Below, piece after piece: positions 43,822 to 52,244 of a stretch of DNA of 64,000 bases; positions within the stretch are counted from its first letter, which is position 1, and every line of letters begins with the position of its first letter. The DNA comes from Pseudoalteromonas umbrosa (lineage in GTDB: Bacteria; Pseudomonadota; Gammaproteobacteria; Enterobacterales; Alteromonadaceae), in contig NZ_JASJUU010000007.1 of assembly GCF_030125375.1 (NCBI RefSeq), forward strand, positions 311,416 through 375,415, read 5' to 3'. The notes beneath the pieces were generated by a model. The model was not told the DNA's origin. It searched no databases and saw nothing but the letters and a program-made list of their open reading frames with translations. Both the position numbers and the translations under genes were made by a program.

Positions 43822-45798
43822 ATGAAATACATCATCAATGGAATTACCTTTGATACGCAGCAAAGGACTTTGTCAGTAGCCAATGAGCAAGTATATTTAG
43901 AAGCTAAATCATTTCAATTGCTGTCTGTCTTCATTGCCAATAACCATGTAATCCTAACGCGAGATACACTCATTGATTTAGCTTGGGACGGTCGTATTGT
44001 ATCAGACAGTGCGATTAACAAAGCCATATCAAAACTTCGCCAGCACTTAGAAACCCTCCAACCCAATTCCAGCATTATTCAAACCAAACCTAAAATCGGC
44101 TATGTATTTAGTGCAGATGTAACAACATCAGCCCCACAAAAAAAACAGATAATTAATCAAGCCGTTTTGCTCTCAATTTGTCTACTCGTTTTTATCGCCA
44201 TCGTATTTTACGCCATTCGATGGTCATTAAGCGGGCATGATCCAATTCCATCCCCTTTGCAATTAGAAAGGCTCACTGCACATGCTGGCATTGAGACAAG
44301 AGCTAGCACCTCTTTTAATGGCAAGCTCACTTACCTTAACACCAACCATGCGCAAGGTACCCAACATCTCTACCTCAAAGACTTAAATACACAGCAGACT
44401 CATTTATTGCCTATTACAACCGCACAACTCCAGTCACACAGTATGAGCGCTGATGGTCAATACATCGCTTATGTTACTCAACAAGAAGAGCAGTGCAGTG
44501 TTAAGTTACACACAATAGATGATGTAACTGATACTGATGCTTTTGACTGCAGCAATATGGCTAACTTAAAGCTTGCTTGGCAGCATGATAACAAAGCTAT
44601 ATTCATAAGAGCCCGGGAAAATAATGCCAGTCCATTTACCATATTTAAGTTTTTACTAAATAGTCAAAAGCTCATTCAAGCCTCATTGCCAGCGGAACAT
44701 TATGATATGAAAGGTGACTACTTATTAGCTGCGCATCCAAAAAAAGAGCTCTTTGCGTACGCTCGCTACCTAGCGCCCGATCTCACAGAAATTCACCTTG
44801 TAAATAGCGAGTCGTTAAAAACAATACAAATGACAAAGTTTGCAGGAGCGATAACAGCGATGGGCTTTGGTGAAGACGCACTCTACTTCAGCGAACAACA
44901 CTCTCTATATCAACTTGATATTGATACCAATCAAATAGAAAGGATCAAAAATACCAGCTATCCAATTGAATCTTTGGCCATTACACAAGTTAAAGAAAAG
45001 GATCTACTGATACACAGCCAGTACCATATCAGCTCCGAAGTGAAAGCGTTTCATATCAAACGCAAGCAAAGCCAGTCATTATTTGACAATGCTGCGCTCA
45101 ACCGATTACCACAGCGCACTAACGAAGGGCACTTAATTTATGTGTCTAATACAGAGCAACAACATGAGCTATGGATAATCAGAAATAACCAAACAACAAA
45201 ACTTGCTTTGCCTTTTGAATTTGGATTTAAACGTTACCAACCACACCCAGTAACAGAGACTATTCTATTTGAAAAACAAGGTGCCTTGCTTGAACTTGAT
45301 TTAAACACACACGACTTACAGCAAGTCATTGACCCTAAGCACAAAGCATATGTGGCCAACTATCATGACAACGGTGAGCAAATAATTTATAGCAGTAATA
45401 AGCAAGGAGAGTGGCAACTGTGGTTATTTGACCGAATAAAACAGAGTCATACACAACTTACAAATAACGGGGGATATAGCGGATATTATTATCAAAACCA
45501 ACTTTACTATACAAAACGACACGTCAGTGGGATTTGGACAATAGACGAAGGTAAAGAGCTACTATTGCTCCCTCATGTGAGTAACATCAACTGGCTCAAT
45601 TGGCGAATATTGGCTGGCAATATTTATTACTATAAGCCGGATGATGGTATTTGGTACTACGACATCGAGACAAAACAGCAACAACGTGTACTAGCACAGC
45701 CTGATGGTTTTGTGCATCAATACACTATCAATGATGATGCTATTACATATATTAAGTTAAAGCCTATGCAAGGTGATATACACGCTCTCAGACTTTGA
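43822..45798 (+). CDS. CadC/ToxR-like membrane transcription regulator with beta-propeller sensor
   Basis: Membrane-bound one-component regulator, 658 residues. An OmpR-type winged helix (1-100) shows VYLEAKSFQLLSVFIAN, LIDLAWDGRIVSDSAINKAISKLR and the wing TKPKIGYVF. A membrane helix follows (about 113-135) and a large periplasmic part (about 150-658) with repeated WD40/TolB-like blades, such as SMSADGQYIAYVTQ and YHDNGEQIIYSSNKQGEWQLWLF. This domain order is that of CadC-like regulators with a TolB-like propeller. It diverges from the lipoprotein hydrolase with 126 bases between starts, which suggests it regulates that gene; I cannot see the signal. Confidence 0.88.
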   Translation: MKYIINGITFDTQQRTLSVANEQVYLEAKSFQLLSVFIANNHVILTRDTLIDLAWDGRIVSDSAINKAISKLRQHLETLQPNSSIIQTKPKIGYVFSADVTTSAPQKKQIINQAVLLSICLLVFIAIVFYAIRWSLSGHDPIPSPLQLERLTAHAGIETRASTSFNGKLTYLNTNHAQGTQHLYLKDLNTQQTHLLPITTAQLQSHSMSADGQYIAYVTQQEEQCSVKLHTIDDVTDTDAFDCSNMANLKLAWQHDNKAIFIRARENNASPFTIFKFLLNSQKLIQASLPAEHYDMKGDYLLAAHPKKELFAYARYLAPDLTEIHLVNSESLKTIQMTKFAGAITAMGFGEDALYFSEQHSLYQLDIDTNQIERIKNTSYPIESLAITQVKEKDLLIHSQYHISSEVKAFHIKRKQSQSLFDNAALNRLPQRTNEGHLIYVSNTEQQHELWIIRNNQTTKLALPFEFGFKRYQPHPVTETILFEKQGALLELDLNTHDLQQVIDPKHKAYVANYHDNGEQIIYSSNKQGEWQLWLFDRIKQSHTQLTNNGGYSGYYYQNQLYYTKRHVSGIWTIDEGKELLLLPHVSNINWLNWRILAGNIYYYKPDDGIWYYDIETKQQQRVLAQPDGFVHQYTINDDAITYIKLKPMQGDIHALRL

Positions 45799-45828
45799 CA
45801 TACCTTCAAGTCTGTAAATTTCAGGCAA

Positions 45829-45857
45829 CAAAAAACCCAGTACAAGACTGGGTTTTT
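45829..45857. terminator. Bidirectional terminator between the regulator and rpmG
   Basis: AAAAACCCAG / CTGGGTTTTT stem with a 7-base loop, in the 77-base gap between the convergent genes. Confidence 0.92.
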
Positions 45858-45875
45858 CAAATCTTAAAGCAAAAA

Positions 45876-46031
45876 TTACTTGATTTTCGCTTCTTTGAAG
45901 ATCACGTGCTTACGTACTTTAGGATCGTACTTTTTGATCTCCATTTTTTCAGGCATGTTACGCTTGTTCTTGTCGGTAGTGTAGAAATAACCAGTACCAG
46001 CAGTTGAAACTAAACGGATCTTATCACGCAT
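45876..46031 (-). CDS. rpmG: 50S ribosomal protein L33
   Basis: 51 residues, MRDKIRLVSTAGTGYFYTT at the start and KYDPKVRKHVIFKEAKIK at the end, a clear L33. Like many gammaproteobacterial L33 proteins it lacks the zinc-binding CxxC pairs, which makes it the zinc-independent form. It follows rpmB by 11 bases in the conserved rpmB-rpmG operon. Confidence 0.97.
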   Translation of the reverse strand: MRDKIRLVSTAGTGYFYTTDKNKRNMPEKMEIKKYDPKVRKHVIFKEAKIK

Positions 46032-46042
46032 GATTTAGCTCC

Positions 46043-46279
46043 TTATACTTTTTCGCCGCGAGCACGGATATCTACTAATACCGCGTCGATGCCTTTTTTA
46101 TCAATAATACGCATACCTTTAGTAGTAGTACGTAGAGTAACGAAACGCTTTTCACTTTCAACCCAGAAACGGTGTGTTTGTAGGTTAGGTAGGAAACGAC
46201 GCTTAGTTGCGTTGCGCGCGTGTGAACGGTTGTTACCAACAACCGGGCGCTTACCTGTAACTTGACAGACTTTAGACAT
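46043..46279 (-). CDS. rpmB: 50S ribosomal protein L28
   Basis: 78-residue L28, beginning MSKVCQVTGKRPVVGNNRSH and containing ATKRRFLPNLQTHRFWVESE. It lacks cysteine pairs beyond the single C5, the zinc-independent type. First gene of rpmB-rpmG. The 277 bases upstream, up to radC, are gene-free and should hold its promoter. Confidence 0.98.
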   Translation of the reverse strand: MSKVCQVTGKRPVVGNNRSHARNATKRRFLPNLQTHRFWVESEKRFVTLRTTTKGMRIIDKKGIDAVLVDIRARGEKV

Positions 46280-46556
46280 GTCTATGTATCTCCAATAACT
46301 TCGCTCGAGCTTAATTTCCCCTTAGGCCTTACACTGGTGTGCCCCGGGTAAAAACAAAGGGCGCTCTTTATACAGCATCTGCAGGCAGAGATCAAGGACC
46401 TGATGGTATCCTAGTCAGCTCATGGGTAAAATTTGATAGCGGCCAATTATAATGATCATAGGCCCCTGTGGAAAGTAAAAACTGCATTTAAATTAAACTA
46501 TTTTATAAAATTTAAGCGAAATAACGGTTTGCAGCCTAAAAATGCTCAATAAAAGC

Positions 46557-47231
46557 TCATAGTAGGCCCATATCGGCAAATGAAACGCAGCGATTTCCCG
46601 CAACAATGATGTGATCTAAGACTTTGATATCCATTAATGCTAAAGCTTTTTGTAGTTTCTCTGTCAAAATTTTATCTGCACGGCTTGGTTCACTGATACC
46701 TGATGGGTGATTATGGGCAAAAATAATTGCTGCCGCATTGTGTTTTAACGCAGCTTTAACCACCTCCCGAGGGTACACTGAAGCAGAATTAATCGTACCC
46801 CGAAATAATATTTCATCATTAATGAGTTGATACTGGCTATCCAGATATAACACCATAAATACCTCATGCTCTAAGCCCTTTAATTGCATGCTCAAATAAT
46901 TGTGGACCATGGCCGGGCTTTCAAACTTATATTCGCGTTTGCATCCCTCTTTTAAATATCGCTTGCAAAGCTCCAAAACTGCCTGAAATTGTACATATTT
47001 AGCCTCCCCCACTCCTTTTAGCGCGACAAATTCAGCCTGCGAAGCATTAAATAAACGCTGTAGTGACTCACATTGTTGCAATAAAGAATCTGCGAGTTCA
47101 ATCGCATTCATGCCAGTTACACCGGTGCGCAGAAAAATAGCCAAAAGCTCGGCATCACTGAGCGCACCAGGCCCCTCATTCAGCAACTTCTCCCTAGGCC
47201 TAGTATGTTTTGGTAATTGGGTAAGCTGCAT
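46557..47231 (-). CDS. radC: RadC family JAB/MPN-domain protein
   Basis: 224-residue protein with an N-terminal helix-hairpin-helix-like part (ALKGVGEAKYVQFQAVLEL, about 66-85) and a C-terminal JAB/MPN metal-binding domain with the motif HNHPSG near residue 172. Despite the name, a role in DNA repair is doubtful and the true activity is unknown. The order rpmG-rpmB-radC then divergent coaBC is the same as in E. coli. Confidence 0.95.
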   Translation of the reverse strand: MQLTQLPKHTRPREKLLNEGPGALSDAELLAIFLRTGVTGMNAIELADSLLQQCESLQRLFNASQAEFVALKGVGEAKYVQFQAVLELCKRYLKEGCKREYKFESPAMVHNYLSMQLKGLEHEVFMVLYLDSQYQLINDEILFRGTINSASVYPREVVKAALKHNAAAIIFAHNHPSGISEPSRADKILTEKLQKALALMDIKVLDHIIVAGNRCVSFADMGLL

Positions 47232-47403
47232 GCTCTCTCCTTGTAACGGTGCTTATTCCTTAGTCTTAGCTCTTTATGTAACATGCCAGCCAATAAAAAA
47301 AACGCCCAAAACGAGCTTATTTACGCAGTTATACACTGTATGATTCAAAACAACCTAGTGGCTGTGATATCTTTAGCCCAGTTTAAGCTGTGGAAATGTG
47401 AAG

Positions 47404-48603
47404 ATGAACTTAGCTGGCAAAAAAATAGTATTGGGAATAAGCGGTGGTATTGCTGCGTATAAATGCGCAGAGCTTGTAAGACGCTTAAAAGAGCAACATT
47501 GCGAAGTCAAAGTTGTGATGACAGACTCTGCAAAGCAATTTATTACCCCGTTAACCATGCAAGCTGTTTCCGGAGAGCCAGTATCAGACTCCCTACTCGA
47601 CCCGCAAGCTGAAGCTGCAATGGGGCATATTGAGTTTGCCAAATGGGCTGATTTGATATTAATCGCGCCCGCGACTTGTAATACAATCGCCAAGATGGCC
47701 AATGGTATTGCTGATGACCTGCTGACAACTTTAGTGCTTGCTACACCTGCTAAAGTTGCTATTGCGCCAGCAATGAACCAGCAAATGTATGCGCACCCAG
47801 CCACACAAAAAAACTTAGCAATGCTATCGACTTATGGCGTAGCCATATGGGGACCAGGCAGTGGTGAGCAAGCATGTGGTGATGTTGGTAAAGGGCGAAT
47901 GCTAGAGCCCATGGAGCTATTAGGGCACTGTATTACAGCACTTAACCCAACACCAAAATTGCTTAAAGGTCGAACTGTAACGATTACCGCAGGACCCACT
48001 CGTGAAGCACTCGACCCAGTGCGATATATCACCAATCATAGTTCTGGCAAGATGGGCTATGCCCTAGCACATGCAGCACACACCCTAGGCGCAACAGTCA
48101 ATTTAATTTCAGGGCCTGTTAATATAGCAGCGCCACAAGATTTAAATATCACGACAGTTAGCAGTGCCACTGAAATGCATGAAGCTGCGCTCAAACTGGC
48201 ACCACAGTCAGATATATTTATTGGATGTGCCGCCGTTGCAGACTATCGCGCAGCTGATATTGCCGACCAAAAAATCAAAAAACAGGGCAATGAAATGACG
48301 CTTACTCTAGTCAAAAACCCTGATATTATTGCGTCAGTGGCAGCTTTACAGGATAAACGCCCTTATACAGTTGGCTTTGCTGCTGAAACTCAAGATATTC
48401 AGCAATATGCACTGGGCAAATTAAAAAACAAGCACCTTGATATGATTTGCGCCAACGATGTTTCACAAGAAGGTCTTGGTTTTAACTCAGATAACAATGC
48501 CTTAACTTTATTTTGGGCAAATGAACAACGAACATTACCAACTTCTAGCAAAACAGAGTTAGCACTCACTGTCATTAAAGCAATTGCAGGTAAACTTAGT
48601 TGA
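47404..48603 (+). CDS. coaBC: Bifunctional phosphopantothenoylcysteine decarboxylase/phosphopantothenate-cysteine ligase
   Basis: Catalyses two steps of coenzyme A synthesis: joining cysteine to 4'-phosphopantothenate and decarboxylating the product. The N-terminal FMN-binding CoaC half (about 1-185) shows ISGGIAAYK, the catalytic histidine in GHIEFAKWAD and APAMNQQM; the CoaB half has ITAGPTREALDPVR, NHSSGKMGYA and KNPDIIA. About 399 residues. The ATG at 47404 (MNLAGKKIVLG) matches the family start better than the GTG at 47398. Only 121 bases separate it from slmA. Confidence 0.96.
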   Translation: MNLAGKKIVLGISGGIAAYKCAELVRRLKEQHCEVKVVMTDSAKQFITPLTMQAVSGEPVSDSLLDPQAEAAMGHIEFAKWADLILIAPATCNTIAKMANGIADDLLTTLVLATPAKVAIAPAMNQQMYAHPATQKNLAMLSTYGVAIWGPGSGEQACGDVGKGRMLEPMELLGHCITALNPTPKLLKGRTVTITAGPTREALDPVRYITNHSSGKMGYALAHAAHTLGATVNLISGPVNIAAPQDLNITTVSSATEMHEAALKLAPQSDIFIGCAAVADYRAADIADQKIKKQGNEMTLTLVKNPDIIASVAALQDKRPYTVGFAAETQDIQQYALGKLKNKHLDMICANDVSQEGLGFNSDNNALTLFWANEQRTLPTSSKTELALTVIKAIAGKLS

Positions 48604-48724
48604 CCTAGTGTTAAAAGGCTGGAAAGAAGCTGAATAAAACATTAACATAGGTCTTTATCAAGTATGGACCTAATAAAAACACACCATACAGACCAGAATA
48701 ACGATAATTATTAAAGGAAAGTTC

Positions 48725-49312
48725 ATGCCAGCGACTAAACGCAGTAATCGCAAAGAGCAAATTCTTCAATCTCTTGCGCAAATGCTTGAAACTAGCCCAG
48801 GTCAACGGATCACAACTGCAAAGCTCGCAGCTGAAGTAGGCGTTTCAGAAGCCGCTCTATACCGTCATTTTCCAAGTAAAGCGAGAATGTTTGAGGGGCT
48901 AATCGAATTTATTGAAGACACGTTGCTTTCAAGGATCAACATCATTTTAGAAAATGAAAAAGATACGCAAAGTCGCGTGTATAATATTCTTCACTTGCTA
49001 CTGACCTTCTCTGAGAAAAACCCTGGTATTACACGCATTTTAACAGGTGACGCACTGCAAGGTGAACAAGAGCGTTTGAGAGAACGTGTGCAAAGCCTAT
49101 TCGAAAAACTTGAAACACAATTCAAGCAAGTTTTAAGAGAAAGAAAGCTGAGAGAAGGTAAAGCATTCAACAGTGATGAAGCAGCACTCGCCAATTTATT
49201 CTTAGCACATGTTGAAGGCAAAATGAATCAATTCGTTCGCAGTGATTTTAAAGCTAAACCCACTGCAACTTTCACCAATCATTGGCAAGAACTACAACGC
49301 ATTTGGTTGTAA
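48725..49312 (+). CDS. slmA: Nucleoid occlusion factor SlmA
   Basis: TetR-like DNA-binding protein that blocks FtsZ ring assembly over the chromosome. Of 195 residues, the helix-turn-helix is at about 30-55 (ITTAKLAAEVGVSEAALYRHFPSK) and the rest is the helical dimer and FtsZ-binding domain (LLTFSEKNPGITRILTGDAL). The start has AAGGAAAG upstream. It lies next to coaBC as in other gammaproteobacteria, but dut, which sits between them in E. coli, is absent. Confidence 0.96.
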   Translation: MPATKRSNRKEQILQSLAQMLETSPGQRITTAKLAAEVGVSEAALYRHFPSKARMFEGLIEFIEDTLLSRINIILENEKDTQSRVYNILHLLLTFSEKNPGITRILTGDALQGEQERLRERVQSLFEKLETQFKQVLRERKLREGKAFNSDEAALANLFLAHVEGKMNQFVRSDFKAKPTATFTNHWQELQRIWL

Positions 49313-49313
49313 C

Positions 49314-49346
49314 TAGAAGCGGTACCTAACCGCTTCTAACGCTTTT
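49314..49346 (+). terminator. Terminator of slmA
   Basis: TAGAAGCGGT / ACCGCTTCTA, 10-bp stem with a 5-base loop, followed by ACGCTTTTT, directly after the stop. Confidence 0.8.
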
Positions 49347-49430
49347 TCACTCCCACATAACGCAGCATGATTTTGTTTAAGCATTAAAAGTGTTACAAAG
49401 ACACACTCAATAAATAAAATAGACAGAATC

Positions 49431-52184
49431 ATGAAGTATACTTATTCGCTTATAGCAGCGGCTTTATTTTCTGGTCAAGTAATGGCCAACAAAGCCCAAC
49501 TCGAATTCTCCGATGTTTTTGACTTCAAATATGCACAAGGCACGCAATTAGCTGAAGATGGCAAAGTGCTCGCATTTAGTGCCAAGCCTTATCGAGGAAA
49601 TGCACAGGGGCAAGTATATAACCTAGCTACGAATAAGCTGCTCGCGACTGTTGAACGTGGTACAAAAGCACATTTGAATAAATCGGCTACTTGGGCTGCG
49701 TTTATTCAAACTCCGACTTTGCTTGCGTTGGAAACAGCCAGTAAAAAAGAAAAAAAAGCACTAAAAAGCAATCTGGTACTTGTAAATACGCAAACAGGGA
49801 AGCAACAGCGCTTCGAGCACGTCAAAGACTATCAACTCAGTGATGATGGCCGCTGGTTAGCCTATCGCGAAGATAAAAAAACAGAGCCAAAAGACGCAAC
49901 GCAAAGCGCAGACGCCCCTAAAATCAGCGCAGATAAAAAAGATAAGCCGCTGACATTAGTAGTTGTCGATTTAACAACAAGCCAAACACAACGCTTTGAT
50001 AATGTTGTTAATTATGGCTTAAGCCCCGCCGAGTATGGTGTACTATTCAGTCAACATGATGAAACTGGTGCCAATAATCAAGTTCAGTATCTAGACTTAA
50101 CAAACAACACAACCAGTCCTTTATTTAGTGAGCCTGGCATTACAGTCAGTGCAATAGCGTGGCATCCCTATTCTAGCATTGTGGCATTTAACCTTGGCAA
50201 CTACGTAAACGAAGATAAACGTCGTCGCAGCTACGAAGTGACACTTTGGGATGCAAACACGGACAAGCTAAGTACCATAGAAAATCCAGCTGGCTGGTAT
50301 AGTTCAAAAACGGCAAATCTCGAATGGTCTGAGCAAGGTGAACGACTCTATTTTGAAAACCGCCCACTGCTAAGCGACAAGGTAGAAGAGCTCAAATATA
50401 ATAATGACACCTCTTTAAGAGACTTTAATACCATTCGCCAACAATCTGGGCTACAAATTTGGCACAATAATGACCCTGAGATTAAAACCCGCGAACAAAA
50501 TACGTGGAAAAAAACCAACCGCGAACGCCAATACCAAGCGGTTTATCATATAGAGTCGCAGAAGGTTGTTCAGCTAGCTGATGAAACAGTGCGCGATGTC
50601 ACCCTCAATACAGAAGCCGGTTTCTTATTAGGTAAAAATGACCAGCCTTACCTAGAAAAAGTCATGTATAAAGGCTTTTATGCCGATTATTATGCAGTCA
50701 AAGTCAGTACAGGTGCAAAAGGCTATATTGTTAAAGACTCGCCAAATCAGCCTTCACTGTCTCCAACGGGACGACATGCTGCTTATTTTCTTAACGACCA
50801 AATTTGGCTAAAAGACTTACACCAACAAAAGGAACACGCGGTCAGCCAAGCTGTTCGCCAAGCGATTTTCGCGGATGACCAGCATGATTACCCAGAACCA
50901 AATCCAGGTTATGGCTTTGCTGGATGGCAAAAAGATGGCAGCACCTTATATGCCTACAGTAAATACGATATCTGGGCTTTTGATAGCGCGACAGGCAAAG
51001 CTAAGCGCCTAACGGCTGGAAAAGAAACCAACACTCGCTATCGTGTGATCAACCTAGATAAAAAGCAGGTCGGCTTTGCAAAAGACGAGACGCTCTTTTT
51101 ATCTGCCCATAACTTACGAAATAAGCAAACGCATGTTGCTAAACTAAGTCTTGAAACCGGTAAACTAGAAACCGTACTAGAAGGGAAAACCCGATTTGAT
51201 CTGGTGAAAAAAGCAAAGCATGCAGATAAGTTTATTTTCACTCAGCAAAGCTATCACCAGTTCCCTGATTATTGGCAAACAGATAGCCAATTTACACAAG
51301 CTCAACAAATTACCAACCTTAACCCGCAAGTGAGTAAATTTGCTTGGGGTCAAAAACCTGAACTGGTTCAATATAAGGGCTACAATGGCGAAAACCTGCA
51401 AGGTGTGCTTATCAAGCCTGCTGATTATAAACCAGGTCAAAAGCTCCCTGTGGTTATTTATTTCTATCGATACATGAGTCAACGCATGTATGACTTCCCT
51501 AAAATGGAACTCAACCACAGACCTAATTTCCCAATGTTCACGTCCAACGGTTACGCTGTATTTTTACCAGATATTCGCTTTGAAATTGGCAAGCCGGGAC
51601 CATCATCAACACAAACCTTGATCAATGCAGCGCAAAAGCTGATTGATATGGGTGTTGCTGACAAAAATAAAATTGGTTTACAAGGCCACTCTTGGGCTGG
51701 TTATCAAAGCGCTTTTGCTGTGACACAAACAGATATGTTTAAAGCCGTCGTATCTGGTGCCCCGGTATCAAACATGACTTCTGCATACAGCGGAATCCGT
51801 TTAAAATCAGGCCTTGCTCGTCAATTCCAGTACGAAACAGGGCAAAGTCGAATTGGTAAAACGTTGACAGAAGCGCCTGAGTTATACATTGAGAACTCGC
51901 CGGTATTTTTTGCAGATAAGGTGAATACGCCGATTCTACTGATGTTTGGGGACAAAGATGGCGCGGTACCATGGCAAGAAGGTATCCAATACTACTTAGC
52001 ACTACGACGCCATAATAAAGACGCTATATTCTTACAATATGAAGGTGAGCCACATCACTTGAAGCAGTTCCCGAATCAAGTGGATTTCTCAGTGCGCATG
52101 ATGGAGTATTTTGACCACTACTTACGTGATATGCCTGCACCTGAGTGGATCACATCAGGCAAAGCCTATCGCCCTGAAAATTGA
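49431..52184 (+). CDS. Secreted S9 family prolyl oligopeptidase-like peptidase (larger paralogue)
   Basis: Exported serine peptidase, 917 residues. A signal peptide (1-19, ending QVMA) leads into a long beta-propeller region (about 25-620) and an alpha/beta-hydrolase domain (about 640-905). The catalytic serine is in GHSWAGYQ, the aspartate in FGDKDGAVP and the histidine in GEPHHLKQF. A lysine-rich insert near 155-180 (KKTEPKDATQ, then APKISADKKDK) breaks an early blade. It differs in length and in the nucleophile motif from the S9 peptidase at 27 kb, so they are not a recent duplicate. Monocistronic, with its own terminator. Confidence 0.9.
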   Translation: MKYTYSLIAAALFSGQVMANKAQLEFSDVFDFKYAQGTQLAEDGKVLAFSAKPYRGNAQGQVYNLATNKLLATVERGTKAHLNKSATWAAFIQTPTLLALETASKKEKKALKSNLVLVNTQTGKQQRFEHVKDYQLSDDGRWLAYREDKKTEPKDATQSADAPKISADKKDKPLTLVVVDLTTSQTQRFDNVVNYGLSPAEYGVLFSQHDETGANNQVQYLDLTNNTTSPLFSEPGITVSAIAWHPYSSIVAFNLGNYVNEDKRRRSYEVTLWDANTDKLSTIENPAGWYSSKTANLEWSEQGERLYFENRPLLSDKVEELKYNNDTSLRDFNTIRQQSGLQIWHNNDPEIKTREQNTWKKTNRERQYQAVYHIESQKVVQLADETVRDVTLNTEAGFLLGKNDQPYLEKVMYKGFYADYYAVKVSTGAKGYIVKDSPNQPSLSPTGRHAAYFLNDQIWLKDLHQQKEHAVSQAVRQAIFADDQHDYPEPNPGYGFAGWQKDGSTLYAYSKYDIWAFDSATGKAKRLTAGKETNTRYRVINLDKKQVGFAKDETLFLSAHNLRNKQTHVAKLSLETGKLETVLEGKTRFDLVKKAKHADKFIFTQQSYHQFPDYWQTDSQFTQAQQITNLNPQVSKFAWGQKPELVQYKGYNGENLQGVLIKPADYKPGQKLPVVIYFYRYMSQRMYDFPKMELNHRPNFPMFTSNGYAVFLPDIRFEIGKPGPSSTQTLINAAQKLIDMGVADKNKIGLQGHSWAGYQSAFAVTQTDMFKAVVSGAPVSNMTSAYSGIRLKSGLARQFQYETGQSRIGKTLTEAPELYIENSPVFFADKVNTPILLMFGDKDGAVPWQEGIQYYLALRRHNKDAIFLQYEGEPHHLKQFPNQVDFSVRMMEYFDHYLRDMPAPEWITSGKAYRPEN

Positions 52185-52213
52185 TACCGTCTAGTTGTAC
52201 GGGACAACCGTCC

Positions 52214-52242
52214 AAAAAAAGCCGCACTGAGCGGCTTTTTTA
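52214..52242. terminator. Bidirectional terminator between the S9 peptidase and ygiQ
   Basis: AAAAAGCCGC / GCGGCTTTTT stem with an ACTGA loop; T runs both ways, between two convergent genes. Confidence 0.92.
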
Positions 52243-52244
52243 TT

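Noticed and set aside
46557..47231. RadC as part of an anti-phage or mobile module
   Set aside because: It sits in the standard chromosomal rpmB-radC-coaBC context, so a mobile role is not indicated.
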